Shown here: one piece after another, positions 16,769 to 24,652 of the stretch | Numbering within the stretch: position 1 is the first letter of the stretch | Layout: each line of letters begins with the position of its first letter | Assembly (NCBI GenBank): GCA_963558565.1 | Contig: CAUWGX010000012.1 | Span: 1 to 57,388 of the forward strand | Direction of reading: 5' to 3' | Length of the DNA stretch: 57,388 bases | Source: Atopostipes sp963558565 | GTDB lineage: Bacteria; Bacillota; Bacilli; Lactobacillales; Carnobacteriaceae_A | Notes under the pieces: model-generated | Seen by the model: the letters and a program-made list of their open reading frames with translations, nothing else | Databases searched by the model: none | What the model was told of the DNA's origin: nothing | Made by a program: the position numbers and the translations under genes

Positions 16769-17590
16769 TTAGTGATTATTTTCAAAAATATCCATTCGTG
16801 GAGTAACATTTAAGCTTTCACATACTGCTTTGAGTTGTTTTTCTGTTAGACCTTCATATTCTTTATGCGACAGCGTTTTTATATACATTCCTGCAGCTTT
16901 ATCAACGGTTTCAATTAGACCAAAACAATCTTGGACACTTGTTCCAGTGGCTAATATTCCATGAAATGACCAAATCACAATTCTACTTTTTAATAATTTT
17001 TCAGCTGTAGCTTTTCCAATTTTTTCTGTCCCTGGTGTTTGCCAAGGTAATACTCCTACTCCATCTGGAAAAACTACGATGCTCTCCGTTAATACTTTCC
17101 ATAACGGTAATGTATATGCTGAATCATTAGGTTCGACAATCAATGATAATGCCGTTGCATTAGATGCATGATTATGAATAACAACTCTCTGTTTATTGTC
17201 TGCTTTTAAGCGAGCATTGTGAGAAAGTATATGCATATAAAACTCACTAGTTGGCAAAGTATTATTGTCAAACCCCCATATAAGCTGATAGCCAGTATCT
17301 TTTAGTTGGATGACACCCATCGACTCTTTAATATGATCTTTAACTGTTCTAAATTGACTACCGGAAGCAGTGATTAGAATATATTTCCCTACCATTTCTT
17401 TCGGTATCCCAGAAATTTCCACTTTAAGTCCTTCGTATATTTCACTACTTTTTAATAAAAAAACTTCTTGTTGATCTAATAAATAGCTAATATTTCCTCC
17501 ATTACTTTCATCCCATCCTTTACTCCACATATCATAAGTTACTTGTGATATTTCTTTTACAGCTGTTGAATTAAGAAAGCTATCATTCAT
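16769..17590 (-). CDS. rhaD: L-rhamnulose-1-phosphate aldolase (RhaD-type class II aldolase)
   Basis: This 273-residue protein is colinear with E. coli RhaD (274 aa). It keeps KGWDESNGGN, LPTSE with the catalytic Glu (about 116), the zinc ligands in IHNHAS (His139 and His141) and SFHG (His210), and GVGVLPWQTPGT. RhaD cleaves ketose 1-phosphates with L-rhamnulose-like stereochemistry to DHAP and an aldehyde (L-lactaldehyde for rhamnulose). I place the start at the ATG at 17590: AGGG lies 9 nt upstream, whereas the in-frame TTG at 17596 is too close to it. It overlaps the small membrane gene by 8 nt. No rhamnose isomerase or kinase is nearby. The true substrate may be a ketose that the PTS phosphorylates at C1. 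Confidence 0.85.
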   Translation of the reverse strand: MNDSFLNSTAVKEISQVTYDMWSKGWDESNGGNISYLLDQQEVFLLKSSEIYEGLKVEISGIPKEMVGKYILITASGSQFRTVKDHIKESMGVIQLKDTGYQLIWGFDNNTLPTSEFYMHILSHNARLKADNKQRVVIHNHASNATALSLIVEPNDSAYTLPLWKVLTESIVVFPDGVGVLPWQTPGTEKIGKATAEKLLKSRIVIWSFHGILATGTSVQDCFGLIETVDKAAGMYIKTLSHKEYEGLTEKQLKAVCESLNVTPRMDIFENNH

Positions 17591-17789
17591 TTCCAAATTC
17601 CCTACCCCTCTTCATTCCTTTTAAAAACTCTGTTTTCTTCTTATTTTGTTTTATAAATGGTTTATTCTTATCTAATATGAAGGCTAATGTTAAAGCGATT
17701 ATTGCAAATGAAACATCATTTACAAAAAAACTACTTAAAAATAATCCTATAGCTATAAAAATTAAAATACTCCATAAAAACTTATTCAT
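17583..17789 (-). CDS. Small membrane protein in the PTS operon
   Basis: This 68-residue protein has two hydrophobic segments (about 4-20 and 25-40), followed by a strongly basic tail (KQNKKKTEFLKGMKRGREF). It overlaps the IIC gene upstream by eight nucleotides and the aldolase downstream, so it belongs to the operon and is probably translationally coupled. I recognise no family. It could modulate the IIC component or be a minor accessory protein. Confidence 0.6.
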   Translation of the reverse strand: MNKFLWSILIFIAIGLFLSSFFVNDVSFAIIALTLAFILDKNKPFIKQNKKKTEFLKGMKRGREFGNE

Positions 17790-19128
17790 TTTCTAACAAA
17801 CCATTATTATACGTTATCCGATTTCTATATAATAAATAAAATAATCCTAACCAAGCGATCAATAATACTATAGACAGGACATCTCCGCTAAATGCATGAG
17901 TTAATAAATAACGAATATCTGGACCTTCAAAAGTACTCCAAGATATTAATTGGTTTCCAGCTATATCAAGAGCACCCGTTTCTTGTCCTAATCTAGTGAT
18001 ATAAGGAGCGAAATATGTTGCACCATATAAGAAGATTGGAGCTGATACAATACCATGAATAATCATTCTTGCAACGTTACCTCCAGTTAACAATAATGAA
18101 CCAACTACAAAAGACAAGTTAATAATCCCAGCAAATGGTAAAACAGTATTTCCAGGTAAGATAATTGCCATTATTAATAATACTGGGATAGTAATAATTA
18201 CTGAAACCCATAACTCATTTCTACCTCCAAGTATTGGCCAATCTAGACCGATATATACCTCTCTATCTTCAAAACGTTTTCTCATAAATTCAGAAACAGC
18301 ATCAGAAATTGGGGATAATGCTTCTGAAAATAATCTAGAAACCATTGGGAATAACAATAGTGCTGTTGCAGCTTGTACTGCAAGGGTTAATGAACCTGAT
18401 ACTCCGTATCCTGCAGCCAATCCTAATAATAACCCAATGATGAAACCCATAACGGAGTTTTCACCAAAAATACCAATCTTATCTCTCAAATATTCTGCGT
18501 TAATTTCTTTATTTAAAAAAGGTATTTTTTTGAGTAATTGATCTACTGGGAATAATAAAACTGCAATAAGCGCTATAAAATGTGGCACAGTTACTCCTGG
18601 TATTCCAGTCAATTTTTCTACCTCTGGTGCAAAAGCATCTCCAATTTTCAATTCTAAAAAAACTTGGATCGCTGCTGCGATAAAACCAAAAATGACACTG
18701 TCAGTGAAATAATAAACTAATACTGCTGTAAAAATTTTATTCCAAACATTCCACATATCGACATTTAATGTTTTAGTTAAATTGAATAACAGCATAATTA
18801 TATTCACACCTATTGTTAGTGGAAATAATAAAAATGCAAAAGGCCATGCCCAGCTAATTGAAGCCATTCCAGGCCAACCGATATCGACAGCAGGTAATGT
18901 AAGCCCAGTATTCTCAGCTAAAGATTCTGCTGCTCCTCCCATTGATCCCATCATAAAATCAATTAAGAGATTCATCCCTGTAAAAGCTATACCTAACGTT
19001 AGAGCTGCTGTAAAAGCTTCTTTAAGCTTCATGCCCATGGCTAATCCAATAACCAACATTAGAAGAGGAACAAATACCGAAGCTCCTAGATCTAATATAT
19101 AATTTATTACTAGTTCCAATATTTCCAT
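17782..19128 (-). CDS. gatC: PTS galactitol-type EIIC
   Basis: This 448-residue integral membrane protein has about 11-12 hydrophobic segments and matches the GatC family of PTS permeases. Family-like stretches include the N-terminal LDLGASVFVPLLM, the TFEGPDIRY segment near the C-terminus and VDIGWPGMASISWAWPF. It forms the sugar channel and phosphotransfer site with the separate IIA and IIB proteins just upstream. GatC relatives transport galactitol and other polyols or unusual sugars, so the family alone does not fix the substrate; the aldolase partner points to a ketose. Confidence 0.88.
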   Translation of the reverse strand: MEILELVINYILDLGASVFVPLLMLVIGLAMGMKLKEAFTAALTLGIAFTGMNLLIDFMMGSMGGAAESLAENTGLTLPAVDIGWPGMASISWAWPFAFLLFPLTIGVNIIMLLFNLTKTLNVDMWNVWNKIFTAVLVYYFTDSVIFGFIAAAIQVFLELKIGDAFAPEVEKLTGIPGVTVPHFIALIAVLLFPVDQLLKKIPFLNKEINAEYLRDKIGIFGENSVMGFIIGLLLGLAAGYGVSGSLTLAVQAATALLLFPMVSRLFSEALSPISDAVSEFMRKRFEDREVYIGLDWPILGGRNELWVSVIITIPVLLIMAIILPGNTVLPFAGIINLSFVVGSLLLTGGNVARMIIHGIVSAPIFLYGATYFAPYITRLGQETGALDIAGNQLISWSTFEGPDIRYLLTHAFSGDVLSIVLLIAWLGLFYLLYRNRITYNNGLLENE

Positions 19129-19152
19129 TAAATAATACCCCTTCCATATTTT

Positions 19153-19434
19153 TTATTCTGATTCTATAAATTCAATAATTTTATCTAGTTCCTGTTCCAT
19201 TCCCATTCCAGTTAAAAAAGAAACCCCATTATATACCGGAACTCCATAGTCTTTTTCAGGTTTCACAATAGAAACATATGCATCCGCATTCTTTAAATGA
19301 GTTTCAAGTGACTTCATATCTACCGCTTCTATATCTGCATTTATATTCTTTTTATTAAGTTCTTTTTTCAGTTTCGACGCTACTGTTTGTGAAGTTGCTA
19401 CTCCTGATCCACATGCTACTACTATTCTTTTCAT
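19153..19434 (-). CDS. gatB: PTS galactitol-type EIIB
   Basis: This 93-residue cytoplasmic phosphocarrier has an N-terminal active-site Cys8 in VACGSGVATS, the P-loop of the lactose/galactitol IIB class. It passes phosphate from IIA to the incoming sugar at IIC. I use the ATG at 19434 because GGAGG lies 8 nt upstream; the in-frame ATG at 19449 would put the ribosome site inside the gene. The GVPVYNGVSFLTGMG segment is typical of GatB. Confidence 0.9.
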   Translation of the reverse strand: MKRIVVACGSGVATSQTVASKLKKELNKKNINADIEAVDMKSLETHLKNADAYVSIVKPEKDYGVPVYNGVSFLTGMGMEQELDKIIEFIESE

Positions 19435-19465
19435 TGTATATTCCTCCATATTTTTAATATAATAT

Positions 19466-19942
19466 TTACGATATTTTACTTTCTAATAATTCAATCAATT
19501 CTTCAGCTTCATCAATAGCTTGGTACTTCTTGATAAAATCTGGGTCACTAAAAATTTCCATAATAAAAGCAAGTAAATCGACCTGTTTAGTCCCATCTTT
19601 TATTCCTAACATCCACACATCTTTCACTGACACTGTATCTTCTTCATTACCCATCTGATTAAACTCAATTCTATTTTTTAATCTATTAATATATACAAAC
19701 GGTTTTTTGATATGTTCCGTATCAGTATGTGGTATTGCCAGGTTAATATTTTCTAAAACTAGACCAGTGGGATATTCATTTTCTCGTGTAATTATTGCGT
19801 CTTTAAAGGATTCCTTTACATATCCGCTTTCTATCAACTCTAAAGACTTTTTTGTAAAAAAATCTTCTTTAATAGTCTCGTTGTTATTGTTTAAATCAAT
19901 TAATTCTCTTTTAAATAATTCTATAAAGTTCTTTTCCTTCAA
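19466..19942 (-). CDS. gatA: PTS EIIA (galactitol/fructose-mannitol type)
   Basis: This 158-residue phosphocarrier of the PTS_EIIA_2 class accepts phosphate from HPr at His72, in NLAIPHTD. The VWMLGIKDG segment and the closing helix (AIDEAEELIELLESK) fit the fold. It follows the antiterminator gene after about 30 nt. The antiterminator PRDs are probably phosphorylated in response to the flux through this IIA/IIB pair. Confidence 0.9.
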   Translation of the reverse strand: MKEKNFIELFKRELIDLNNNNETIKEDFFTKKSLELIESGYVKESFKDAIITRENEYPTGLVLENINLAIPHTDTEHIKKPFVYINRLKNRIEFNQMGNEEDTVSVKDVWMLGIKDGTKQVDLLAFIMEIFSDPDFIKKYQAIDEAEELIELLESKIS

Positions 19943-19973
19943 AAAATTTCACTCCCTTTAAGATAATTATCCA

Positions 19974-20825
19974 CTATTCACCCTTTCCGTCTTCTTCTAT
20001 TAATCTTTGTGTATGCAACAGCAAATATAAATTTTCCTCATATGAGTATCTAAACCCATATTTCATTTCCAAAATTCCTTTTATCTTTTGGACTATTTGA
20101 TTCGCGTTTTTAAATTTTTCTGATACATATTTAGATAATTGTTTAAATTCTTCGTTTTTTCCCAATTTTCCTTCATTTTGTCTAATTAAAAAATAACGAA
20201 TATGAATCAAAAATCTTGAAAAGTGAATAGAATCTTTATCTATCTTCATAGATGTAGCATTTTCAAGAACTTCAATAATATCATTTAGAATATTCGCGAT
20301 ATCAATCGCACTATTTGCTGTGTTTGTGCCTTGCAATGCATTAACAAAATGAAAAGTAAAAAATACTATTTCAGCATCTGATAGATCTAAATTGTGTTCT
20401 TTGCGTAAATAATTTACTGAAAATTCTGCTGCTTCATATTCTTTGGGAAATATATAATTTATTCCATAATCAAATGGTAAAGTTATCGAATCAATACTTT
20501 CTTCTCTTTTTAATGCATAATAAATATGAGAAGATAAAGTAAATATCAAAGTATAATTCAAATCGTTTTGTAGAATTTTTTCTGCTCTTTTAGTTGTTTC
20601 TTCTACCATTAATATTAATTCACTTGGAATTTCATCAATGAGTTCTAACATCTTTTGTTCTTGGTCCGAGTAACTCATTGGATAAGTCTTTACTGAATCA
20701 TTTAACTCGACAGAATCCCCTTTCTTTTTGTTAAACCCTACTCCTTTTCCAATTAATAGAAATTCATTCATCTTTTTATCAAATGCAATCATCGCATTTT
20801 GATTCAATGACTGTTTTACTTTAAT
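19974..20825 (-). CDS. BglG/LicT-family transcriptional antiterminator with two PRDs
   Basis: This protein has an N-terminal CAT RNA-binding domain (about 1-55, with NQNAMIAFD and LIGKGVGFNKKKGD) and two PTS regulation domains, roughly 70-170 and 175-283. PRD histidines are in LSSHIYYAL, EHNLD, HFSRFLIHIRYF and LLHTQRL. Known family members bind an RNA hairpin that excludes a terminator. Both the hairpin and the terminator are present just upstream. I assign an ATT start at 20823-20825: AGGAGG lies 7 nt upstream and the family N-terminus (KVKQSLNQNA) is recovered in full. The first conventional start (TTG at 20807) lies 25 nt from the site and would remove the first conserved strand. The length would be 283 residues. 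Confidence 0.88.
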   Translation of the reverse strand: MKVKQSLNQNAMIAFDKKMNEFLLIGKGVGFNKKKGDSVELNDSVKTYPMSYSDQEQKMLELIDEIPSELILMVEETTKRAEKILQNDLNYTLIFTLSSHIYYALKREESIDSITLPFDYGINYIFPKEYEAAEFSVNYLRKEHNLDLSDAEIVFFTFHFVNALQGTNTANSAIDIANILNDIIEVLENATSMKIDKDSIHFSRFLIHIRYFLIRQNEGKLGKNEEFKQLSKYVSEKFKNANQIVQKIKGILEMKYGFRYSYEENLYLLLHTQRLIEEDGKGE

Positions 20826-20861
20826 AATATCTCCTCCTTATTAATAACTCCTTTCTGAGAA

Positions 20862-20914
20862 CAAAAAAACATGACTATAAAAACACATAATATCCCCTGT
20901 GCTTTTATAGTCAT
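20862..20914 (-). terminator. Leader terminator controlled by the antiterminator
   Basis: On the minus strand, ATGACTATAAAAGCACA pairs with TGTGTTTTTATAGTCAT and a run of seven Ts follows. It stands between promoter and antiterminator gene, so it must be bypassed for operon expression. Confidence 0.9.
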
Positions 20915-20937
20915 GCCTAATTAAATAGTTACACCTA
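20908..20937 (-). promoter_or_regulatory. RAT-like ribonucleic antiterminator element
   Basis: This 30-nt stem with internal loops has TAG/CTA ends, an inner CTA/TAG helix, and the internal-loop motifs GGTGTAAC and GGCATGAC that resemble LicT/SacT RAT sequences. Its 3' part overlaps the first strand of the terminator at 20862-20914, so the two structures are mutually exclusive. It lies 30-60 nt after the predicted transcription start. Confidence 0.75.
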
Positions 20938-20952
20938 TTTATATTCTGTTTT

Positions 20953-20966
20953 TGAAACCGCTTTAC
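20953..20966. promoter_or_regulatory. cre-like site at the start of the PTS transcript
   Basis: TGAAACCGCTTTAC fits the cre consensus TGWAANCGNTNWCA except at the last two positions. It lies directly at and after the predicted +1, a position where CcpA blocks transcription. Confidence 0.5.
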
Positions 20967-20973
20967 TGTAATT

Positions 20974-21002
20974 AGTATAGATCATCGATTTTAGAAAGTC
21001 AA
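20974..21002 (-). promoter_or_regulatory. Promoter of the antiterminator-PTS-aldolase operon
   Basis: On the minus strand TTGACT (21002-20997), a 17-bp spacer and TATACT (20979-20974) form a strong sigma-A promoter. Confidence 0.85.
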
Positions 21003-21079
21003 TATTCCTTTGCAATTTATTTTAAGTAGGTCAAAATAAGTTAAATATTCTTACTATTCATAGATTCTTATTCAAACCA

Positions 21080-21913
21080 TCATCCTTTAGAAGCTCCGCT
21101 CATTGAAAAGCCTTTAGACATATAGTTTTGAGCGAAATAATAAAGAATAAATGTTGGTAACATATATAACATGGAATAAGCGGCTAGTTGTCCATAGGCT
21201 GCATAACCGTATTGTCCAAAAAATTGGTATAAAGTAACAGAAGCCGGCAATTTACTGGGAGAGGATAATAGAATATAAGGAACAAAAAAGTTCCCCCAAC
21301 TGCCTATAAAAGTAAAAATAGCAACTGTAAAAATTCCAGGTTTCATTAACGGCAAAATCACTTTCCGAATGCCTTCTAATTTGGAAGCTCCATCAATCCA
21401 CGCAGCTTCTTCTAAATCCACCGAAACATCATCCATAAAGTTCTTAGTCATCCAAATACCAAACGGTAATTGCGAGGCGGTTAGAAACAACATTGTCGCC
21501 ACTAAAGAATCCGTCAGATTGAATAAGATGAACAGCTGATAGACCGGAACCATGACTGCTGTAATAGGCAGCGAAGTCATAAATAAGATATTGAGCATAA
21601 ATTTTTGCTTATGTTTTAAATCAAAACGCGACAACGGATAGGATGCGATGATCGAAAGAAACACTACGAGAATCGTCTGGCCTCCAGATAAAAATAAGCC
21701 GTTTATGAAAGCCTGCTGATTCCCCTCACTTGTGATCACTGAGACATAATTATTTAAAGTTGGATTCTCTGGTATTTTTAAAACTTGACTAGCCTCTGCA
21801 TCGAACGAAGCTACGATCACCCATAGCAATGGGATGATAAACACAATAGCTAATAAGGTTAGAAACAGATAGCCAAAAACAACACTTGATTTACTCTTTT
21901 TCAATGCGCTCAC
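21080..21913 (-). CDS. Carbohydrate ABC transporter permease, MalG type
   Basis: This 277-residue inner permease has six predicted membrane segments and the EAA coupling motif (DLEEAAWIDGASKLEGIRKVI split around residue 190). It pairs with the MalF-type permease encoded upstream with three nucleotides between them. There is no ATPase gene in the operon; MsmK at 44.6-45.7 kb is the likely motor. The stop is followed by no clear terminator before the next promoter at 21.0 kb, so some read-through into the PTS leader is possible. The sugar is unknown. Confidence 0.9.
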   Translation of the reverse strand: MSALKKSKSSVVFGYLFLTLLAIVFIIPLLWVIVASFDAEASQVLKIPENPTLNNYVSVITSEGNQQAFINGLFLSGGQTILVVFLSIIASYPLSRFDLKHKQKFMLNILFMTSLPITAVMVPVYQLFILFNLTDSLVATMLFLTASQLPFGIWMTKNFMDDVSVDLEEAAWIDGASKLEGIRKVILPLMKPGIFTVAIFTFIGSWGNFFVPYILLSSPSKLPASVTLYQFFGQYGYAAYGQLAAYSMLYMLPTFILYYFAQNYMSKGFSMSGASKG

Positions 21914-21916
21914 TCC

Positions 21917-22810
21917 CTATTTGTCTTCAACACGTAGTAGTCGAATATATAAAATACTTAATAAAATTCCAAAAGCTAAAATGACTAAAGCGATGGCTGT
22001 TCCATAACCCAATTGGTAATTAACAAACGCTTGTTCATACATAAACACAGGTAATGTAGCTGTTTGCCCAGAAGGTCCTCCACCAGTCATTGTATAAATT
22101 AAGGTGAATACCCCTAATGTACTCAACGTAATAATGACTAGATTAGTAAAGATGGTGCTTTTGATCATAGGAAAGGTAATGTTCGTCAGTTGCTTCCATG
22201 AACTCGCCCCATCAATCTCTGCCGCTTCGTATAACGAATCTGGTATGGCATCTAGCGCTGATTGAAACATCAACATAGATAATGCCGAACCTTGCCAAAT
22301 ATTTGCAATAACAATCGAAGTCATAGGATATTCAAATAACCAAGAGACCGGTTCGAAACCTAACTGCGTAATGAATTCATTAAGTGTCCCACCATCATGT
22401 AAGAAAGTTACAAAAGAAATAGCAACAATAAGTTCTGGCGTTACCCACCCTGCCATAATTGTAGCTCCTACAATTTTTCTAAAAAGGGGATTTTTCTTTT
22501 GCATTAAATAAGCGACAACAAAACCTAATAACTGTTGCCCAATAATCCCGGAAGCCAGCAAAAAGATCATCGTAGATGAAAAAGCAGAAAAGAATCTCGG
22601 ATCTGCAAAAAGATTTTTAAAATTATTAAAACCTACAAAACTAACTTCGCGAGCTGTTGTCCCAGTCAAAGAGAAATCAGTAAAGGAAAAGAAAAAAGTT
22701 AAAATGACGGGTCCAATAAAGAAAACAATTAATAAAATTAGTGAGGGAAGTAAAAACAATATCGTCTGTTTAAACATTCTTTTTCTGTTAGATGTTTCTG
22801 AAGTTGCCAT
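21917..22810 (-). CDS. Carbohydrate ABC transporter permease, MalF type
   Basis: This 297-residue permease of the UgpA/MalF class has six predicted membrane helices and the EAA motif (LYEAAEIDGASSWKQL, about 190-205). The ATG at 22810 follows AGGGGCG. A stem-loop lies between this gene and the upstream binding-protein gene, which probably lowers permease expression relative to the binding protein. Confidence 0.9.
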   Translation of the reverse strand: MATSETSNRKRMFKQTILFLLPSLILLIVFFIGPVILTFFFSFTDFSLTGTTAREVSFVGFNNFKNLFADPRFFSAFSSTMIFLLASGIIGQQLLGFVVAYLMQKKNPLFRKIVGATIMAGWVTPELIVAISFVTFLHDGGTLNEFITQLGFEPVSWLFEYPMTSIVIANIWQGSALSMLMFQSALDAIPDSLYEAAEIDGASSWKQLTNITFPMIKSTIFTNLVIITLSTLGVFTLIYTMTGGGPSGQTATLPVFMYEQAFVNYQLGYGTAIALVILAFGILLSILYIRLLRVEDK

Positions 22811-22839
22811 ACGATCGCCCCTTATCCATAGTACAGAAA

Positions 22840-22860
22840 AAGGGCCTTTTATAGGCCCTT
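22840..22860 (-). promoter_or_regulatory. Intercistronic stem-loop between binding protein and permeases
   Basis: AAGGGCC pairs with GGCCCTT around a 7-nt loop, followed on the minus strand by TTTCTG. It looks like a partial terminator or mRNA-stabilising hairpin that favours the binding protein. Confidence 0.6.
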
Positions 22861-22873
22861 AAACATTTTTTTG

Positions 22874-24226
22874 TCAATTTTTAATAATATGATCTTCCCC
22901 AACAATCCGTATTAAACCTTCTTCATATTGTTGGGCGGCTTCTTCCGGAGTATATGAACCAGAAGCCACATTTTCTACAACTTCTTGAATATGCGTCGAA
23001 ATCGTTGCATAAGCATCAGCTGTCGGACGGAAATTTGTGTATTCTAAGATTTCATCTGCTTCTTTGTAATTACTAACCTCTTGATTTAAGTAGTTTTCAC
23101 TTTCAGCCACATCCGAACGAACAGTCATATCCCCAGTTTGTAACACATAGTCTAATTGATGTTCTTGATCAACCGCCATTTGAATAAATTCTTCAGCTAG
23201 TTCCTTGTTTCCGGCATGCGTTGGGATTGAAAAGGCCCAACCACCTGACATTGAGGTAAAACCTGGATCTTGCCCTTCTTGAGTCGGTAAAGGTAAGAAG
23301 CCCCAAATATCCATCGCATTATCATAAGGTTCTGCCGTATCGCCACGACGCCAAGTACCAGTCACCCAGTTTCCGTCAATCACCATTGCTACTTCATTAT
23401 CCGGCATCATTTGCTCCGCTAACTGCGTACCCACTTGACTGTTTGAGGCAACGCTTAAAGAGGGACCTAAATTTTCTTCATAAACGGTTTGGATAAAAGA
23501 AAAAGTATCCTCAAGTGCTGGCGTATCAATCACCCATTTAGATTCATCGACATTATACAATTCAGAGCCTGTCCCACTATAAAGGGTTTGGAAAGTACGC
23601 ATGGAGGTTGCTTCTCCTGTTGCTTTTGTTGCATAGATAAATAACGGGATAACATCGGGTCCTTCATCGCGGATCGTTCTTGCAGCGTCTAGGATGTCCG
23701 TCCAGCTCTCAGGCGCAAAATCTTCAATCCCTGCTTCAGAGAAGATTTCTTTATTAAACCATAAGCCTTGAACGTCTGTACTAAATGGCACCCCATAAAC
23801 TTCCCCGTTTTCTGCCGTAACTCCTTCTTTAACCGTATCGGTGATTTGATCCCATTCGTCCCAATTGTCTACCATTTCTTGCATTGAACTTAAGTAATCT
23901 GCATTAACATCGGAGTTAAGGACAAAAGTATCTTCAACCGCTACATCAGGAGCAGTTTCTGGAGATTGCATCATCATCGCTTGTTTAGTCGTCGTATCAT
24001 CGAATAAAGGAATTAATTCGACCTCTATTCCTTCATTTTGTTCCTCGAAATCTGCTTTCAAATCAACAAACCAATCTTCCCACCATGAAGGATAAGAAAC
24101 TTGTAAAACATTTGAATTCTCATTCGTCGCTGTCTCATCGTTAGTCGTATCTGTATCTTCATTGCTCCCACATGCACTTAGTGTGATTAATACAATCAGC
24201 AATCCTAACAAATATCTTTTTTTCAT
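22874..24226 (-). CDS. Sugar ABC transporter substrate-binding lipoprotein
   Basis: This 450-residue lipoprotein has a basic start (MKKRY), a hydrophobic core and the lipobox LSACG with Cys at about 20, followed by an acidic, Thr/Asn-rich linker. The mature part is a family-1 solute-binding fold (SBP_bac_1), with PSWWEDWFVDLKADF near the start and MSGGWAFSIPT in the second half. It is the first gene of an ATPase-less importer operon. A strong promoter and a LacI/CcpA-type site lie 200 nt upstream. The abundance of surface aromatic residues fits oligosaccharide binding, but I cannot name the sugar. Confidence 0.9.
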   Translation of the reverse strand: MKKRYLLGLLIVLITLSACGSNEDTDTTNDETATNENSNVLQVSYPSWWEDWFVDLKADFEEQNEGIEVELIPLFDDTTTKQAMMMQSPETAPDVAVEDTFVLNSDVNADYLSSMQEMVDNWDEWDQITDTVKEGVTAENGEVYGVPFSTDVQGLWFNKEIFSEAGIEDFAPESWTDILDAARTIRDEGPDVIPLFIYATKATGEATSMRTFQTLYSGTGSELYNVDESKWVIDTPALEDTFSFIQTVYEENLGPSLSVASNSQVGTQLAEQMMPDNEVAMVIDGNWVTGTWRRGDTAEPYDNAMDIWGFLPLPTQEGQDPGFTSMSGGWAFSIPTHAGNKELAEEFIQMAVDQEHQLDYVLQTGDMTVRSDVAESENYLNQEVSNYKEADEILEYTNFRPTADAYATISTHIQEVVENVASGSYTPEEAAQQYEEGLIRIVGEDHIIKN

Positions 24227-24421
24227 GATAAACCCTCCATATCTCCATATTTTTATATGTGAGTTGAATTTTCATTTTAATTAATCGATAAGAAGATGAA
24301 CGGATCAAGCTTTCGTCGGCACTCAATAATTAAATAACCAACGAAAACATCTGCTCAATGATCAAAAAATCTAAAGCTTATGTTCCAACAGATTCTCTTT
24401 CAATTTTTTCCTCGCCCTTAA

Positions 24422-24435
24422 AGTAAGCGCTTTTA
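24422..24435. promoter_or_regulatory. cre/LacI-type operator of the sugar ABC operon
   Basis: AGTAAGCGCTTTTA (reverse TAAAAGCGCTTACT) is a CG-centred palindrome with two mismatches to the cre consensus. It overlaps the predicted +1. The 200-nt leader that follows (24227-24421) shows no other clear structure. Confidence 0.6.
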
Positions 24436-24438
24436 AGT

Positions 24439-24468
24439 ATTATATGCCTCTCTAGAAAGTTATGTCAA
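24439..24468 (-). promoter_or_regulatory. Promoter of the sugar ABC operon
   Basis: On the minus strand a perfect TTGACA (24468-24463) and a perfect TATAAT (24444-24439) are separated by 18 bp. Confidence 0.85.
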
Positions 24469-24553
24469 CTGATTAGAATTGTAGATATTTTAAACTTCTC
24501 ATATTTTAAATAATTTTTTAGCATAACATACAGATTTTTTTAATTTTAAACAA

Positions 24554-24594
24554 AAAGAAACCAGTTAACTCGAAAATGAGTTAGCTGGTTTCTT
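24554..24594 (-). terminator. Terminator of the rpiR-nanE-EIIBC operon
   Basis: AAAGAAACCAGCTAACTC pairs with GAGTTAACTGGTTTCTTT on the minus strand, followed by TTG and a T-rich tract. Confidence 0.92.
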
Positions 24595-24652
24595 TGATTC
24601 TAGCATTTTATGTTTAATTCTTTACTTAAATTGTCTTTATGAAGATTATTTT

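Noticed and set aside
18782..19102. 106-codon plus-strand frame over the EIIC gene
   Set aside because: It is antisense to a clear membrane gene; its composition reflects the complement of hydrophobic codons.
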